The notes: a model not told the origin generated them from the sequence alone. A stretch of DNA of 32,103 nt from Burkholderiaceae bacterium (GCA_004323695.1 SCRU01000090.1:1-32103); one strand, 5' to 3'; shown: positions 22,506-30,659, counted from the first letter of the stretch. Numbers and translations are program-made.

Positions 22506-23231
22506 ATGTCTTCGACCTATTCCAACAGTTCCGAGACGATCGGCGCCCAGCAGCTTGTCACTGCCTTCGGATCCGTTTTCCCGAAGCTTCGCGTGCTGCG
22601 CAACGTGATCATCCCGTTGCCGGCCGACTCTGCGCTCGCGACAGCCGAGATCGACACCATCGTGGTTTGCCCGGCGGGTATCTTTATCTTCGAGATCAAG
22701 GCGTGGCACGACGCCTACGTCTTCCGGGAAAAGGTGCCCGACGCGCCGACCCGCTGGTTTCTGCGGCCACAGGGTTCGAACGAGTTGCAGCAGCTCCGTG
22801 ACCCGTCGGCTCAAGGCGCATTCAAGATGGCGACCCTGCGGTCGATCATGCCCAAGCAAATACGCCTTCAATACTTCGTGTTCCTGCCCTGCAATGGCGT
22901 CGAAATCGAGCCCAGCATGCCGCCAGGCGTGATCACGGCCGCTGATCTGCCGTACCTTGTCCGCACGATCCGCAAGTCATCGCAATCGCCGAAATCACCC
23001 TGCGCCACGCTGGACGATGAGGCCATCGACATTGCGGCCGAGATGCTCCTGTCGATGCGGGGCGACCTCACGGAGGCCCAGCACATCAGTAATTGCCAAG
23101 AGTATGCCCGCAGCAAACTCGGGGTTGATTCGCGGTTCGCGGGGTGTGATTCGGTGGCTGAGGAGGCCGATCACCATATGCACAATGCGACGTTCAACTC
23201 GTCTGCATTCGATGCCTGTTCGGCCCCTTGA
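22506..23231 (+). CDS. NERD-domain nuclease-related protein
   Basis: 241 residues. The NERD core is seen at 11-66: IGAQQLVTAF, then AEID-TIVVCPAGIFIFEIKAW with D50, E63 and K65 in the PD-(D/E)xK arrangement. This superfamily is linked to nucleases, though specific reactions are mostly unproven. The rest is soluble, with no partner domain such as a helicase. The ATG at 22506 has GGA seven bases before. A GTG at 22425 would extend it by 27 residues and overlap the small upstream gene by GTGA. The C-terminus (VAEEADHHMHNATFNS) is His-rich. Confidence 0.78.
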   Translation: MSSTYSNSSETIGAQQLVTAFGSVFPKLRVLRNVIIPLPADSALATAEIDTIVVCPAGIFIFEIKAWHDAYVFREKVPDAPTRWFLRPQGSNELQQLRDPSAQGAFKMATLRSIMPKQIRLQYFVFLPCNGVEIEPSMPPGVITAADLPYLVRTIRKSSQSPKSPCATLDDEAIDIAAEMLLSMRGDLTEAQHISNCQEYARSKLGVDSRFAGCDSVAEEADHHMHNATFNSSAFDACSAP

Positions 23232-23320
23232 GCCGTCAGACTGGGGTTATCTACTCATACATCAGTGCGTTCAATGAGCGATTCGTATCTCACGTCACTA
23301 CATAGCGGCCGGCCTCAGCT

Positions 23321-23593
23321 ATGAGCAAGTTCGTCAAGTCCATAGGCCTGGCCGCTGCATTGGTTTCGATCATGCCCGCGTACGCCTTTTACCGTTGCCA
23401 GACCCCGGACGGCGCCAGTTTCCAAGATACTCCTTGCGCGCAGGCTGCCGGTGAGTCCTATATGCAACCGACGGGCCGACATGCCCTCGCGTACGCCGGC
23501 AACGGCCGACCCGATCCGCAAAGTCATCCATCACACCTGCGGGAGGGTAGACGGGCTCACCCGGCCCGTTCTGCGGAACGAAATGCGCCGTGA
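23321..23593 (+). CDS. DUF4124-like exported protein, probably truncated or frameshifted
   Basis: The first 45 residues look like a signal peptide (to PAYA, 22) followed by the start of a DUF4124 domain (FYRCQTPDGASFQDTPC). After about residue 50 the sequence becomes low-complexity and Arg/His/Pro-rich, not like the family. A frame shift near 23450-23500 or loss of the original end is likely. The alternative frame to 23660 does not restore a domain. The product may be non-functional. Confidence 0.4.
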   Translation: MSKFVKSIGLAAALVSIMPAYAFYRCQTPDGASFQDTPCAQAAGESYMQPTGRHALAYAGNGRPDPQSHPSHLREGRRAHPARSAERNAP

Positions 23594-23720
23594 TTTCCTG
23601 GTCATTCGCCGTAACCCTTCCTCGATAGCATGCGAACCTGATGCTCATGTCTGCAATTGATCAATTTCGGCCGTATCGCCGCTGTAGCAACCCACGCATC
23701 TTGTCTGGCGAGGTAAGGCC

Positions 23721-24197
23721 GTGAGCGAGTTGCCGTGGCGTTCCCTGCTCGTGCTCGCCCTGCTGGCCGGCATGTATTTCGTGTGCGTCTTCTGGGGTTC
23801 CTACAAGTCCCGGTTCGGTGCGCCCAGCCATGACACTGCAGCAAAAAAAACGTCTGGCAACGCCGGCTCCCGCCATGAGGGCCTGGATGCTCCTGAACTG
23901 CAAGCGCACAGCGGCAACGAGTTTTCCGCGGCGCTCGCCGAGGCGGTAGCTCCCTGGGTCCATATACCTCCTGTCGGTCCGCTTCGTCAGCGATTTGAAA
24001 GCGATGTGATCCGGCTTCTTGAGCGGTTCGAGCCTTCTGCGCTTTTCGCAATAGGCGAGCATGGGCACTATGCCAATGCTGAAGTGGATGCCGCTTGGAA
24101 CGGATGGAAGCTTGCACTCATTGCGTTGTCCATGCAGGACCAACTGACGGGCGACGAGCTGGTGAGCCGAAGCTCGACTTCATTCGTACCTAAGTGA
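23721..24197 (+). CDS. Hypothetical membrane-anchored protein
   Basis: 158 residues, GTG start with GAGG upstream. Residues 7-27 form one membrane helix (LLVLALLAGMYFVCVFW), a charged disordered linker follows (about 35-60), and the rest is a helical soluble domain with VDAAWNGWKLALIALSMQDQ. No family is recognised. It precedes another small membrane protein by seven bases. Confidence 0.6.
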   Translation: MSELPWRSLLVLALLAGMYFVCVFWGSYKSRFGAPSHDTAAKKTSGNAGSRHEGLDAPELQAHSGNEFSAALAEAVAPWVHIPPVGPLRQRFESDVIRLLERFEPSALFAIGEHGHYANAEVDAAWNGWKLALIALSMQDQLTGDELVSRSSTSFVPK

Positions 24198-24204
24198 GGC
24201 TGAA

Positions 24205-24393
24205 ATGGGAGCAACAATTACGTTCTTATGTTTCATCGTTGTGGCGGCGCTTTGGCTGATTTGGTTTGCCCTTCACAACAGTGGCGTCTTCGAGAAGGAC
24301 TCGGAGGCCGATTCGCCCACCCTCAGGCACCCTTCGGACGCTCAGAGCAAGGCGTCAGTAAAGGCGGCGCGTCGTAGCGCGGCGAAGAAATAA
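24205..24393 (+). CDS. Small single-pass membrane protein
   Basis: 62 residues, with one long hydrophobic helix at 4-27 (TITFLCFIVVAALWLIWFAL) and a basic tail (ASVKAARRSAAKK) that should face the cytoplasm. Ribosome site GAGG lies before the ATG. Function unknown. It may accompany the previous membrane gene. Confidence 0.5.
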   Translation: MGATITFLCFIVVAALWLIWFALHNSGVFEKDSEADSPTLRHPSDAQSKASVKAARRSAAKK

Positions 24394-24407
24394 GGCGCAT
24401 CAGCGCG

Positions 24408-24734
24408 ATGGACGACTGCCCCGAGTGCACCGCCTACCTGGCATATCGCTTCCACGGTGGGTATCGCATGCAGTGCGCCCAATGTTGTGCCCGGCTCTTG
24501 CGCTCTGCCCGGCCCATGCGTCGCGCACAAAACGCCATGATGGCGGCGATCCAACGTCACCTGGACGCGCCGAAAGCAGAGGAGATCATGGCCGCGCTCA
24601 AGCAGCAGGACCGGGTCATAGAGCAACCACAGTCCGCAAATGCACCGATCCAAGAGACTGTGCGGGAGACTGTCATTGGCGTCGATATGGCGGTTCGGCC
24701 CGTGGATTTCGGAGGGGCGAGGTTTCCATCGTGA
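24408..24734 (+). CDS. Small zinc-ribbon-like hypothetical protein
   Basis: 108 residues. C4-x-x-C7 and C23-x-x-C26 (with C27) give a likely zinc ribbon. A basic helix follows (RLLRSARPMRRAQN) and then a helical section (PKAEEIMAALKQQDR). A small nucleic-acid-binding protein is possible, but no family is recognised. Its stop overlaps a GTG that could start the next gene early. Confidence 0.55.
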   Translation: MDDCPECTAYLAYRFHGGYRMQCAQCCARLLRSARPMRRAQNAMMAAIQRHLDAPKAEEIMAALKQQDRVIEQPQSANAPIQETVRETVIGVDMAVRPVDFGGARFPS

Positions 24735-24820
24735 TCGCTCCGGATGCGGGAACAGCATGCTTGCGCACGCGGCCTGTGCGAGTAACCTGGTTGCATGAAA
24801 CTGCAACAAGGAACGGTGCA

Positions 24821-25324
24821 ATGAAATTCACCTACACGGTGCGTGGTGCGGAAGGCACGCGTACCAGCGCCCGGCCTTATACCCACGCCGTGATTGGCCG
24901 GCGAAGCGGCCCCAAAGTGGCCGATGCCATGCAGACCAGGCACGACGCCGAGTGGCCGTTCGAAGAAAAGCGCGCGCGCAATAGGTATTCCGTGTATGTC
25001 CGCAATGCGAAGAGCAGCGTTGGCGGGCTGCGGATCAACCACAGTGGTTACGTTACCCAGTGCAAGGACTACGAGATCGAGCTCGCCAAGGAGGCCGTGG
25101 AACGCGCACCGAGCGCTGATGCCTATGTTGCCGAAAAGAAGCTGGAGGCGTTGTCGGCGATCGAGCGTATGCGCGCAGAGGGTATCGGGGATCTGCTGGT
25201 GCTGAGCTGGCATCACTCGCGCGAGCTTGCGGAGAATGCGCTGCGGCAGATCGAGTGGGCTCACACTGACGTGCGGGTCGTTCCATGCGTCGCGGGCCCT
25301 ACGACCAAAAAGGCAAGGCCATGA
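24821..25324 (+). CDS. Hypothetical protein
   Basis: 167 residues from the ATG at 24821, preceded by AAGGAA. A GTG at 24731 in the same frame overlaps the upstream stop by four bases and would add 30 residues. The middle is helical (KEAVERAPSADAYVAEKKLE) with a WHHSRE motif near 131. Basic N-terminal strand region (RTSARPYTHAVIGRRSG). No family is recognised. It is coupled to the DUF1643 gene by ATGA. Confidence 0.6.
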   Translation: MKFTYTVRGAEGTRTSARPYTHAVIGRRSGPKVADAMQTRHDAEWPFEEKRARNRYSVYVRNAKSSVGGLRINHSGYVTQCKDYEIELAKEAVERAPSADAYVAEKKLEALSAIERMRAEGIGDLLVLSWHHSRELAENALRQIEWAHTDVRVVPCVAGPTTKKARP

Positions 25325-25812
25325 GCATGGCAGTAATCAGCCCCTGCGGGCTCTATCGCTATCGAATCGAGCGCGATGTGCAGCTAGACGGCGTTGTTGC
25401 AGGCCTGTTCGGGATCAACCCGTCTTACGCAGATGCGATCGAGAACGACCCAACGATGCGCAAGGACATTGGGTTCGCCAAGATGAATGGCTGGCGACGC
25501 ATCATCAAGGGCAACGTTTTTGCATACCGATCCAAGGATGTGCGAAAGCTCGGCCGGGTCAAAGACCCGGTTGGCCCGGACAACACCGCCCACATCTATC
25601 AGATCATCGCCGACGCCGACATTTTGGTTCCGATGTGGGGTGCGACGACGAAAGTACCAAAGGCATTGCGAGGCGAGTACCAGGCCATGATGCTCAGGCT
25701 GCTTGAGAGTGGAAAGCCAATCATGCATTTCGGATTGACCAAAGACAGGGATCCCAGGCATCCATTGTTCCTGCCGTACTCGACACCGCTGATTCAATGG
25801 GGAGCATCGTAA
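25321..25812 (+). CDS. DUF1643 family protein
   Basis: 163 residues. The diagnostic phrases are present: YRYRIER, LFGINPSYADAIENDPTMRKDIGFA, NVFAYRSKDVRKLG, DPVGPDNTAHI, and a DADILVPMWGA strand. The family is common in phages and mobile elements and is thought to be linked to nucleotide or base metabolism, but its reaction is not settled. The start at 25321 overlaps the upstream stop by ATGA and has an AAGG site. It stands among ASCH and NADAR genes. Confidence 0.85.
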   Translation: MSMAVISPCGLYRYRIERDVQLDGVVAGLFGINPSYADAIENDPTMRKDIGFAKMNGWRRIIKGNVFAYRSKDVRKLGRVKDPVGPDNTAHIYQIIADADILVPMWGATTKVPKALRGEYQAMMLRLLESGKPIMHFGLTKDRDPRHPLFLPYSTPLIQWGAS

Positions 25813-25816
25813 AGCC

Positions 25817-26485
25817 ATGGAGAGCGTGACTCATGATGGCTTACCGCTGGATTCGTCCGCACCGATAGACGTGATTCTTTTCTGCCCGGCGTGCGGGATG
25901 CAGCACATCGACACCCCGGAGCATTGGGGCGGCAAGGTCGAGACGCATCGCTCGCATTTGTGTGTGCCTGCGGCCGGCGGCTGCGGCCACATCTGGCGCC
26001 CCGCTGACGTGCCAACCAACGGCGTCATTGCGGTGACAACGAAGGGCCTTAACGATTCTCCCCTCCAAGGTGCAGTTGAAAGTCTCGCGCGGGACCGTGA
26101 CAGTCTCGCGAGCCGCAACGCCGAGCTTGAGCGAGAGGTGGAGCGCTTGCACCAACTCATCAACACGCCCCAAACGCAAGACTGGATGCGAGCAGTCGAC
26201 TTGGAAGCCGCGCATCAGCAAGAGCGCTGGGGCTCGGCGCATGACGCAGGCAAAGCGCCGGAAGATTGGTTCTGGCTGCTCGGGTATTTGTCCGGGAAAG
26301 CTCTCGCGGCGTTGAAGGCCGGCGATCAAGAGAAGACCCGGCACCACATTATCAGCAGCGCGGCGGTATTGCGAAACTGGCACAGGCACATCGCCGGGGA
26401 GCTTACCTCCATGCGGCCCGGCATTGACCCCATTGCGCGCGGAATTGAGAGCCGCGGCAGGGACCTCGAGGAGATCGCGCGATGA
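25817..26485 (+). CDS. Zinc-ribbon / coiled-coil protein with a MazG-like or phage-type C-terminus
   Basis: 222 residues in three parts. A zinc ribbon uses C23, C26, H48, C49 and C56 (CPACGMQH, CGHIW). A coiled coil runs at about 84-117 (LARDRDSLASRNAELEREVE). The C-terminal part (124-195) contains HQQERWGSAHDAGKAPEDWF, LLGYLSGKAL and a HHIISSAAVLRNWH block, conserved in accessory phage proteins and weakly like MazG-type pyrophosphatases. Enzyme activity is not proven. The stop overlaps the ASCH start by ATGA. Confidence 0.65.
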   Translation: MESVTHDGLPLDSSAPIDVILFCPACGMQHIDTPEHWGGKVETHRSHLCVPAAGGCGHIWRPADVPTNGVIAVTTKGLNDSPLQGAVESLARDRDSLASRNAELEREVERLHQLINTPQTQDWMRAVDLEAAHQQERWGSAHDAGKAPEDWFWLLGYLSGKALAALKAGDQEKTRHHIISSAAVLRNWHRHIAGELTSMRPGIDPIARGIESRGRDLEEIAR

Positions 26486-26940
26486 TGGCGATCAGCATTC
26501 GCCAACCATGGGCGTGGCTCATCGTGCGCCCCGATTTACACGACGATGATCGACTCGCCGCAGCGTTCGAGGGCGAGTTGAAGGACATCGAGAACCGCGG
26601 GTGGTCAACCAACTATCGTGGTCCGCTGCTGCTGCACGCGGCCAAGGGCATGACCCGTGACGAGTACGAGGATGCGCAGGACCCACTTTGGAGCGTCGGT
26701 GGCCCCACCATCGAACTGCCGCCGATGTCTGAACTGCAACGCGGCGGCATCATCGGCAAGGCAACGCTGGTTGACTGCGTGCCGCCGCATCAACGGGAAT
26801 CTTGGTGGCACCTCGAAGGGTGCTACGGGTTCAAGCTGTGCAATGTGCAGCCGCTGCCCTTTCGGCCGCTCCGCGGCGCGCTTCGTTTATTCGACGTCCC
26901 CGATGGGTTCGCGTCGCAACAGGAGACTGTTTATGAGTGA
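26482..26940 (+). CDS. ASCH-domain protein
   Basis: 152 residues. The ASCH start motif (AISIRQPWAWLI), DIENRGW and YRGPLLLHAAKGM are clear. The fold is PUA-like and binds RNA or modified bases; relatives include an N4-acetylcytidine amidohydrolase (YqfB). GAGGAG lies eight bases before the ATG at 26482. It overlaps the NADAR gene by eight bases, so translation is coupled. Together with DUF1643 and NADAR it suggests handling of modified nucleotides. Confidence 0.85.
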   Translation: MMAISIRQPWAWLIVRPDLHDDDRLAAAFEGELKDIENRGWSTNYRGPLLLHAAKGMTRDEYEDAQDPLWSVGGPTIELPPMSELQRGGIIGKATLVDCVPPHQRESWWHLEGCYGFKLCNVQPLPFRPLRGALRLFDVPDGFASQQETVYE

Positions 26941-28081
26941 AATCGCCGCCAACGTTGCCCCAGAAAGTCAATCAATCGGCATGCCGCAATATTGGTCCGT
27001 CACCGTTAATGTGAACGGGCAAGATATTGTGTCCATTGGACATGATTGGCTGTCTGGCAGCCGTCCACTCGGAAATGAAGACGAGCGGACGATCATTGGC
27101 GCCGCACAGCATCTACTGTCGTTCGTTGGCTACGGCTTGCCGCCGAGTGACTTTGACCCAGACGCGCCGGCGGCGCCGCCCGTGCCGGCAATTGCGAACA
27201 GCCAAACCGAGGATGAAACGGTCATTGAAAGCGCGGAGTCCCTCGCCCAGGCGGCGCAGCGGCTGCTTAATGAAGTCAAGGTCGAGCGGGAACTCGCTGC
27301 GCTCATTTATTGTGGTGACTACGAGACCCAGCGGGAGTTGGACGTGGACGCGGACCGGCTCGATGCTGCCCATGAGGCCGTTTCGCGGTCCATGCAAACT
27401 GTGGACACGCGCATCCGCAATTTGCGTGAATGCGCGGATGGGACCGGCAAGGAGCCTCATCATGGCTCTAACAAGGCGAGCCACCAGGTGCTCACTGACG
27501 CTCAAGTTGGCTCCACTGGAGCATCCGCGCTGGCTGCTGCGGCCGGGAACCACGGATTGGACACTTCCGATGTGGTTTGCTTTTACGAGCAAGACTTTTA
27601 CATTCTGTCGAACTTCAGTTCATTCAGTGTCCGCTGGTGCGGCTTGGTGTTCCCTACCAGCGAGCATGCTTACCACTGGGAGAAGTTCCGGAACGAAGTC
27701 GCCGGTGAGAGCGACGATGACAGGCATCAGCGGGTCGCCTTGGCCAACAGTATATTGCTTGCCCCATCGGCTCACGAGGCATTCAAGCTCGCCGAACGTT
27801 GGACGTCCATGCGGCGCCCGGACTGGGACAACGTGAAAGTGGGGATCATGCGCGCGCTGCTGCGCGCCAAGGCTGAGCAGCACGAGTACGTGCGGCGCAA
27901 ACTTCTCGCCACGGGCGAGCGAGAGTTGGTCGAAAACTCCTGGCGCGATGGCTTCTGGGGGTGGGGATCCAATCAGGGCGGGGAAAACATGCTTGGCAGG
28001 CTGTGGATGGAAATTCGCAGTGAACTGCGCGCCGCCGATCCGGTCAAGCCCGGGGCGGATGACGGGCCTCTGAACACGTGA
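26933..28081 (+). CDS. NADAR-domain protein with long N-terminal extension
   Basis: 382 residues. The start at 26933 overlaps ASCH by eight bases. A longer frame to 26657 runs inside ASCH. Residues 1-70 form a small domain beginning PQYWSVTVNVNGQDIVSIGH; then 90-175 a helical charged part; then a NADAR domain at about 213-366. Diagnostic residues are SNFSSF (226-231), PTSEHAYHWEKF (241-252), ENSWRDGFWGWG (334-345) and LGRLWMEIR (354-362). NADAR proteins cleave N-glycosidic bonds or remove ADP-ribose from guanine in DNA, as in DarT-NADAR toxin-antitoxin pairs. No DarT is visible here. The N-terminal domain is unusual. Confidence 0.85.
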   Translation: MSEIAANVAPESQSIGMPQYWSVTVNVNGQDIVSIGHDWLSGSRPLGNEDERTIIGAAQHLLSFVGYGLPPSDFDPDAPAAPPVPAIANSQTEDETVIESAESLAQAAQRLLNEVKVERELAALIYCGDYETQRELDVDADRLDAAHEAVSRSMQTVDTRIRNLRECADGTGKEPHHGSNKASHQVLTDAQVGSTGASALAAAAGNHGLDTSDVVCFYEQDFYILSNFSSFSVRWCGLVFPTSEHAYHWEKFRNEVAGESDDDRHQRVALANSILLAPSAHEAFKLAERWTSMRRPDWDNVKVGIMRALLRAKAEQHEYVRRKLLATGERELVENSWRDGFWGWGSNQGGENMLGRLWMEIRSELRAADPVKPGADDGPLNT

Positions 28082-28114
28082 TTCAAGGGCCCGGCTCACA
28101 GTTTCGGCGAGATT

Positions 28115-28723
28115 ATGGGATCGATTCCGCTCCAACTTCTGAAAATGCTTTCACGAGATCCAACACCTTCGTCCCACCAAAGCGGTGACAACGACATCAT
28201 CGCGGCAGCGCGATCAGCGCAATTCGTTGCCTCCAGCGTGTTTCCCGGCAGTGAACCCCGTGTCGAACTCAAAGAAGCGGCCATCGCGTTGCGATCCCGC
28301 CTGGCAGCAGACCGGCTCAAACGGCGCTCAAGTCCGATGCAGCTGGCTCCCGACCCCGTGCCAGCCGCACCAGCCGCCGGCGCGGGGCCGACGCGCAGCG
28401 CTGTGAGCTTCGATATCACCTACGAGCAATTGCTGCGGATGATGCTCTCCTGTAATGCCGCCACCACGAGGATCACCCTCACGGCATTTCCTGGAAGCGC
28501 TGCCGCCGTCTTTCCGTCCAACCCGAAGGCCGGTTCCATCCCTCTTGGCGCTGGAGCGGCTGCGCTCGACCGGGGCACCGCACCGTCGCTTGAACTGCGT
28601 GCGCTGGACGAGATCGGGCGCATTGCCGTTGTCCGGTCGATCAAGTCCCGCAAACTGGATCTGGACATCACCGACCTCGGCGATCTGCAGCAACGGCGCA
28701 ACTACGAATCATCGCCTAGTTGA
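28115..28723 (+). CDS. Hypothetical protein
   Basis: 202 residues, two helical or disordered parts: a Ser/Ala-rich N-terminal third with AARSAQFVASSVFPG, a Pro/Ala-rich linker at about 76-93, and a more compact C-terminal domain (SFDITYEQLLRMMLSCNAAT, LELRALDEIGRIAVVRSIK). No family is recognised. It follows the NADAR gene by 33 bases and may be co-transcribed. Bases 28724-28894 are intergenic with short self-complementary bits, no tRNA. Confidence 0.55.
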   Translation: MGSIPLQLLKMLSRDPTPSSHQSGDNDIIAAARSAQFVASSVFPGSEPRVELKEAAIALRSRLAADRLKRRSSPMQLAPDPVPAAPAAGAGPTRSAVSFDITYEQLLRMMLSCNAATTRITLTAFPGSAAAVFPSNPKAGSIPLGAGAAALDRGTAPSLELRALDEIGRIAVVRSIKSRKLDLDITDLGDLQQRRNYESSPS

Positions 28724-28894
28724 GTCTGCCGTTGTCCGAGCGGCCGGCGCGTCTGGTCATCCCCGGATATGCGGGCGCGTAGCCCGCGGCCTTGATGGCC
28801 TCTCCAGCTCTAGATCTACAACTGGCGAAAGAGGCTGATTTTCGGTGGGTATCCGAGTTTGCGCCGCCAATATGGGCGTTTAGGCTGTATATCC

Positions 28895-29443
28895 ATGCAA
28901 GACTCATTCAATACCGGTGGCCTGCGGGTCATCTTCCTGGACATCGATGGCGTTCTAAATAGCTACCGAACCTACGTGGCGTTCGGCGGCTTCCCTCATG
29001 ACCTTGTTCCGGAGCATCGCCAGCGCTTCGACGAGATCTCGATTTCCCTCCTGCGCAACCTCTGTCTAGCGGAAAACATATCGATCGTGGTCTCGTCGTC
29101 GTGGCGGGAGAAGTTCAAATGGCAAGAGATCGGGCAAGTCCTCGGTCTGCCAGCGATCGGCGAGACACCTACCCTGGCCACCCTTCGTGGTGAAGAGATT
29201 GCCGCGTGGCTGGTGAAGCATCCCGCCGTCCAGCAATACGCGATTCTGGATGACAAGGACGAAATGCTTCCAAAACAAGCTGCCCACTTCGTTCACACCA
29301 ACGCACAAGAAGGAATCTCATATGGCAATTTCGTGCACTTGTGCCACATCTTCGGTACAGATCCGATCGCCGTCCACAACGTGTTGAAAGACCGCGCCCG
29401 CCTAGAGGCTGACTCGAATGATGAGCTTGCCGTATTGGCTTGA
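28895..29443 (+). CDS. HAD-family phosphatase-like protein (RNA-repair associated HAD type)
   Basis: 182 residues. HAD motif I is FLDIDGVLNS (D16 and D18), motif II VVSSSWRE (S68-S69), and motif IV ILDDKDEM (D119, D120). The short chain without a cap domain and the WRE phrase resemble the HAD domain named after 'Swiss Army Knife' RNA repair proteins, often on mobile elements. Likely a phosphate hydrolase, with nucleic-acid ends as a possible substrate. The upstream frame to 28859 lacks homology. The ribosome site is weak. Confidence 0.8.
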   Translation: MQDSFNTGGLRVIFLDIDGVLNSYRTYVAFGGFPHDLVPEHRQRFDEISISLLRNLCLAENISIVVSSSWREKFKWQEIGQVLGLPAIGETPTLATLRGEEIAAWLVKHPAVQQYAILDDKDEMLPKQAAHFVHTNAQEGISYGNFVHLCHIFGTDPIAVHNVLKDRARLEADSNDELAVLA

Positions 29444-29452
29444 GTCAACGAG

Positions 29453-29480
29453 TTGCCGAGCACAAATCTGGCGGTAAGGT
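29453..29480 (+). promoter_or_regulatory. Candidate promoter for the small-gene run
   Basis: TTGCCG (29453-29458) and TAAGGT (29475-29480) are 16 bases apart, 21 bases before the next ATG. The match to the consensus is moderate only. Confidence 0.25.
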
Positions 29481-29500
29481 GAACGTCGTAGAGGAAAGAA

Positions 29501-29713
29501 ATGGACATCACTGACATGACGATGCGCGATTACTTCGCCGCCAAGGCAATGCACGCCGAAGTCATTACGTCGTGCTCGGACGCCACACCGGAGGCCGCAG
29601 ACGCTTTGATCGATGCTGGCGCGCGCGCTGGAAGAACGGCGATGGAGCAGATCGCGTTCACCGCCTACGAGATGGCGGACGCCAACATGTTGAAAGCGAG
29701 GCAAGAAGCATGA
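29501..29713 (+). CDS. Small hypothetical protein
   Basis: 70 residues with GAGGAAAG before the ATG. The opening MDITDMTMRDYFAAKAMHAE is typical of small uncharacterised phage and plasmid proteins. It is helical (DALIDAGARAGRTAMEQIAF) and has no motif of known function. It overlaps the next gene by four bases. Confidence 0.6.
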   Translation: MDITDMTMRDYFAAKAMHAEVITSCSDATPEAADALIDAGARAGRTAMEQIAFTAYEMADANMLKARQEA

Positions 29714-30027
29714 ACATTGAGGATATCAACAGGCTCGCGACAGAGGTCGCACTGTCCGTCGCCAAGGGAGCGACCATCGGAGCTGAATTCAGCCGCGTCG
29801 CCAGTGAACTCGACATGACAGTAGGCGAAGCCTGCGCATTTCGCAATGAGATCGACGGTGCAATTCAATCGCTGCTTGATCGCCAACGCTGCATGCTTGA
29901 CGCCGTACGCGGGGTGCTGCTTACCTCGCCGCCGAACGCTATTGGTGGCTATGACCAGCAAACGCAGGACGGGTTTCGCCAGGGGTGGGTCGCGGCGATG
30001 GACAAAATCCATCACGACTTTCTTTAG
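29710..30027 (+). CDS. Small hypothetical helical protein
   Basis: 105 residues, coupled to the gene before it by ATGA. Helices dominate (EDINRLATEVALSVAKGATI, EIDGAIQSLLDRQRCMLD), and the C-terminus GFRQGWVAAMDKIHHDFL is similar in feel to short phage proteins. No family named. Confidence 0.55.
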   Translation: MNIEDINRLATEVALSVAKGATIGAEFSRVASELDMTVGEACAFRNEIDGAIQSLLDRQRCMLDAVRGVLLTSPPNAIGGYDQQTQDGFRQGWVAAMDKIHHDFL

Positions 30028-30037
30028 GAGGCCGCAC

Positions 30038-30253
30038 ATGCAGATCGAAACGAGTGCACTGTCGGGCCGCATGCTCGAATATCGCGTGATCGTCGCCAAT
30101 GTCGGGGAAATCGGCTCCGTCACGGAGTGCAACGAGGGGTTCGCGAGGTGCGCCGCATTGCACAAGTATGGTGCCGATGATGGCGACTTGCGAAGCGGGA
30201 CTATGCGCGGGTTGATTTTCGAAGACGACGACTTCTTCGTGATGCCGGCATGA
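30038..30253 (+). CDS. Small hypothetical protein
   Basis: 71 residues with a strong TAGGAGG site before the ATG. Beta-rich N-terminal part (MLEYRVIVANVGEIGSVT), acidic C-terminus (FEDDDFFVMPA). Acidic small proteins on mobile elements sometimes mimic DNA, but there is no direct support here. The stop overlaps an 18-codon reading frame by ATGA. Confidence 0.55.
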   Translation: MQIETSALSGRMLEYRVIVANVGEIGSVTECNEGFARCAALHKYGADDGDLRSGTMRGLIFEDDDFFVMPA

Positions 30254-30306
30254 AACTCGAACTCCCCTGGTGGACTGAGCTCGATGCGCCCGGGGGCGAG
30301 GCATGA
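30250..30306 (+). CDS. Possible 18-residue coupling peptide
   Basis: A tiny frame MKLELPWWTELDAPGGEA joins two genes through ATGA overlaps at both ends (30250-30253 and 30303-30306). It may keep ribosomes moving along the mRNA, or may be a real micro-protein. There is no independent evidence of function. Confidence 0.35.
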   Translation: MKLELPWWTELDAPGGEA

Positions 30307-30324
30307 GCGTGCGGCACACACCGG
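30300..30324 (+). repeat. Repeated gene-start block, copy 1 (25 bp)
   Basis: The block around the start of the gene at 30303 matches the one at 30635-30659 at 22 of 25 positions. Both encode M-S-x-R-H-T-P. This points to local copying or a shared initiation signal. Confidence 0.45.
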
Positions 30325-30641
30325 GTGAGTTGCCCGCGACCTACACCAATCACGGCTATCCATGGGCGCTGGTGCGCCGCGCTGGCGATACGGAGGGCAA
30401 GAGGCCGAGCACCCGTATGGCCTTTCTCGTTGACACTGTCGTCGGCGAAGACGGGAAGGCCGTCGCCTTGCGCGGCTACATCGGCCGAAACAACATGACG
30501 GCATGGACAAAAAGTAAGCGTCGCATCGAATGGAGCGATGTCGTCGGCACGTGGCGCACGCAGCCAAGCGCCGCCACCATCCAGGCCGTTAAGAAACGGA
30601 TGCCTAGAGCCATCGTCAAAGCCACTGGAGGCGCGGCATGA
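30303..30641 (+). CDS. Small basic hypothetical protein
   Basis: 112 residues, basic and beta-rich (WALVRRAGDTEGK, AVALRGYIGRNNMTAWTKSK), ending in a basic helix (AVKKRMPRAIVK). Possible nucleic-acid binding; no family is recognised. It overlaps both neighbours by ATGA. Confidence 0.55.
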   Translation: MSVRHTPGELPATYTNHGYPWALVRRAGDTEGKRPSTRMAFLVDTVVGEDGKAVALRGYIGRNNMTAWTKSKRRIEWSDVVGTWRTQPSAATIQAVKKRMPRAIVKATGGAA

Positions 30642-30659
30642 GCATGCGGCATACGCCGG
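30635..30659 (+). repeat. Repeated gene-start block, copy 2 (25 bp)
   Basis: Partner of the block at 30300-30324, at the start of the gene at 30638, with three substitutions. Confidence 0.45.

Noticed and set aside
28724-28894. tRNA-like or structured RNA in the gap before the HAD gene
   Set aside because: Short self-complementary bits (GGGC-gcgta-GCCC, GGCC-ttgat-GGCC) do not build a cloverleaf or known RNA.
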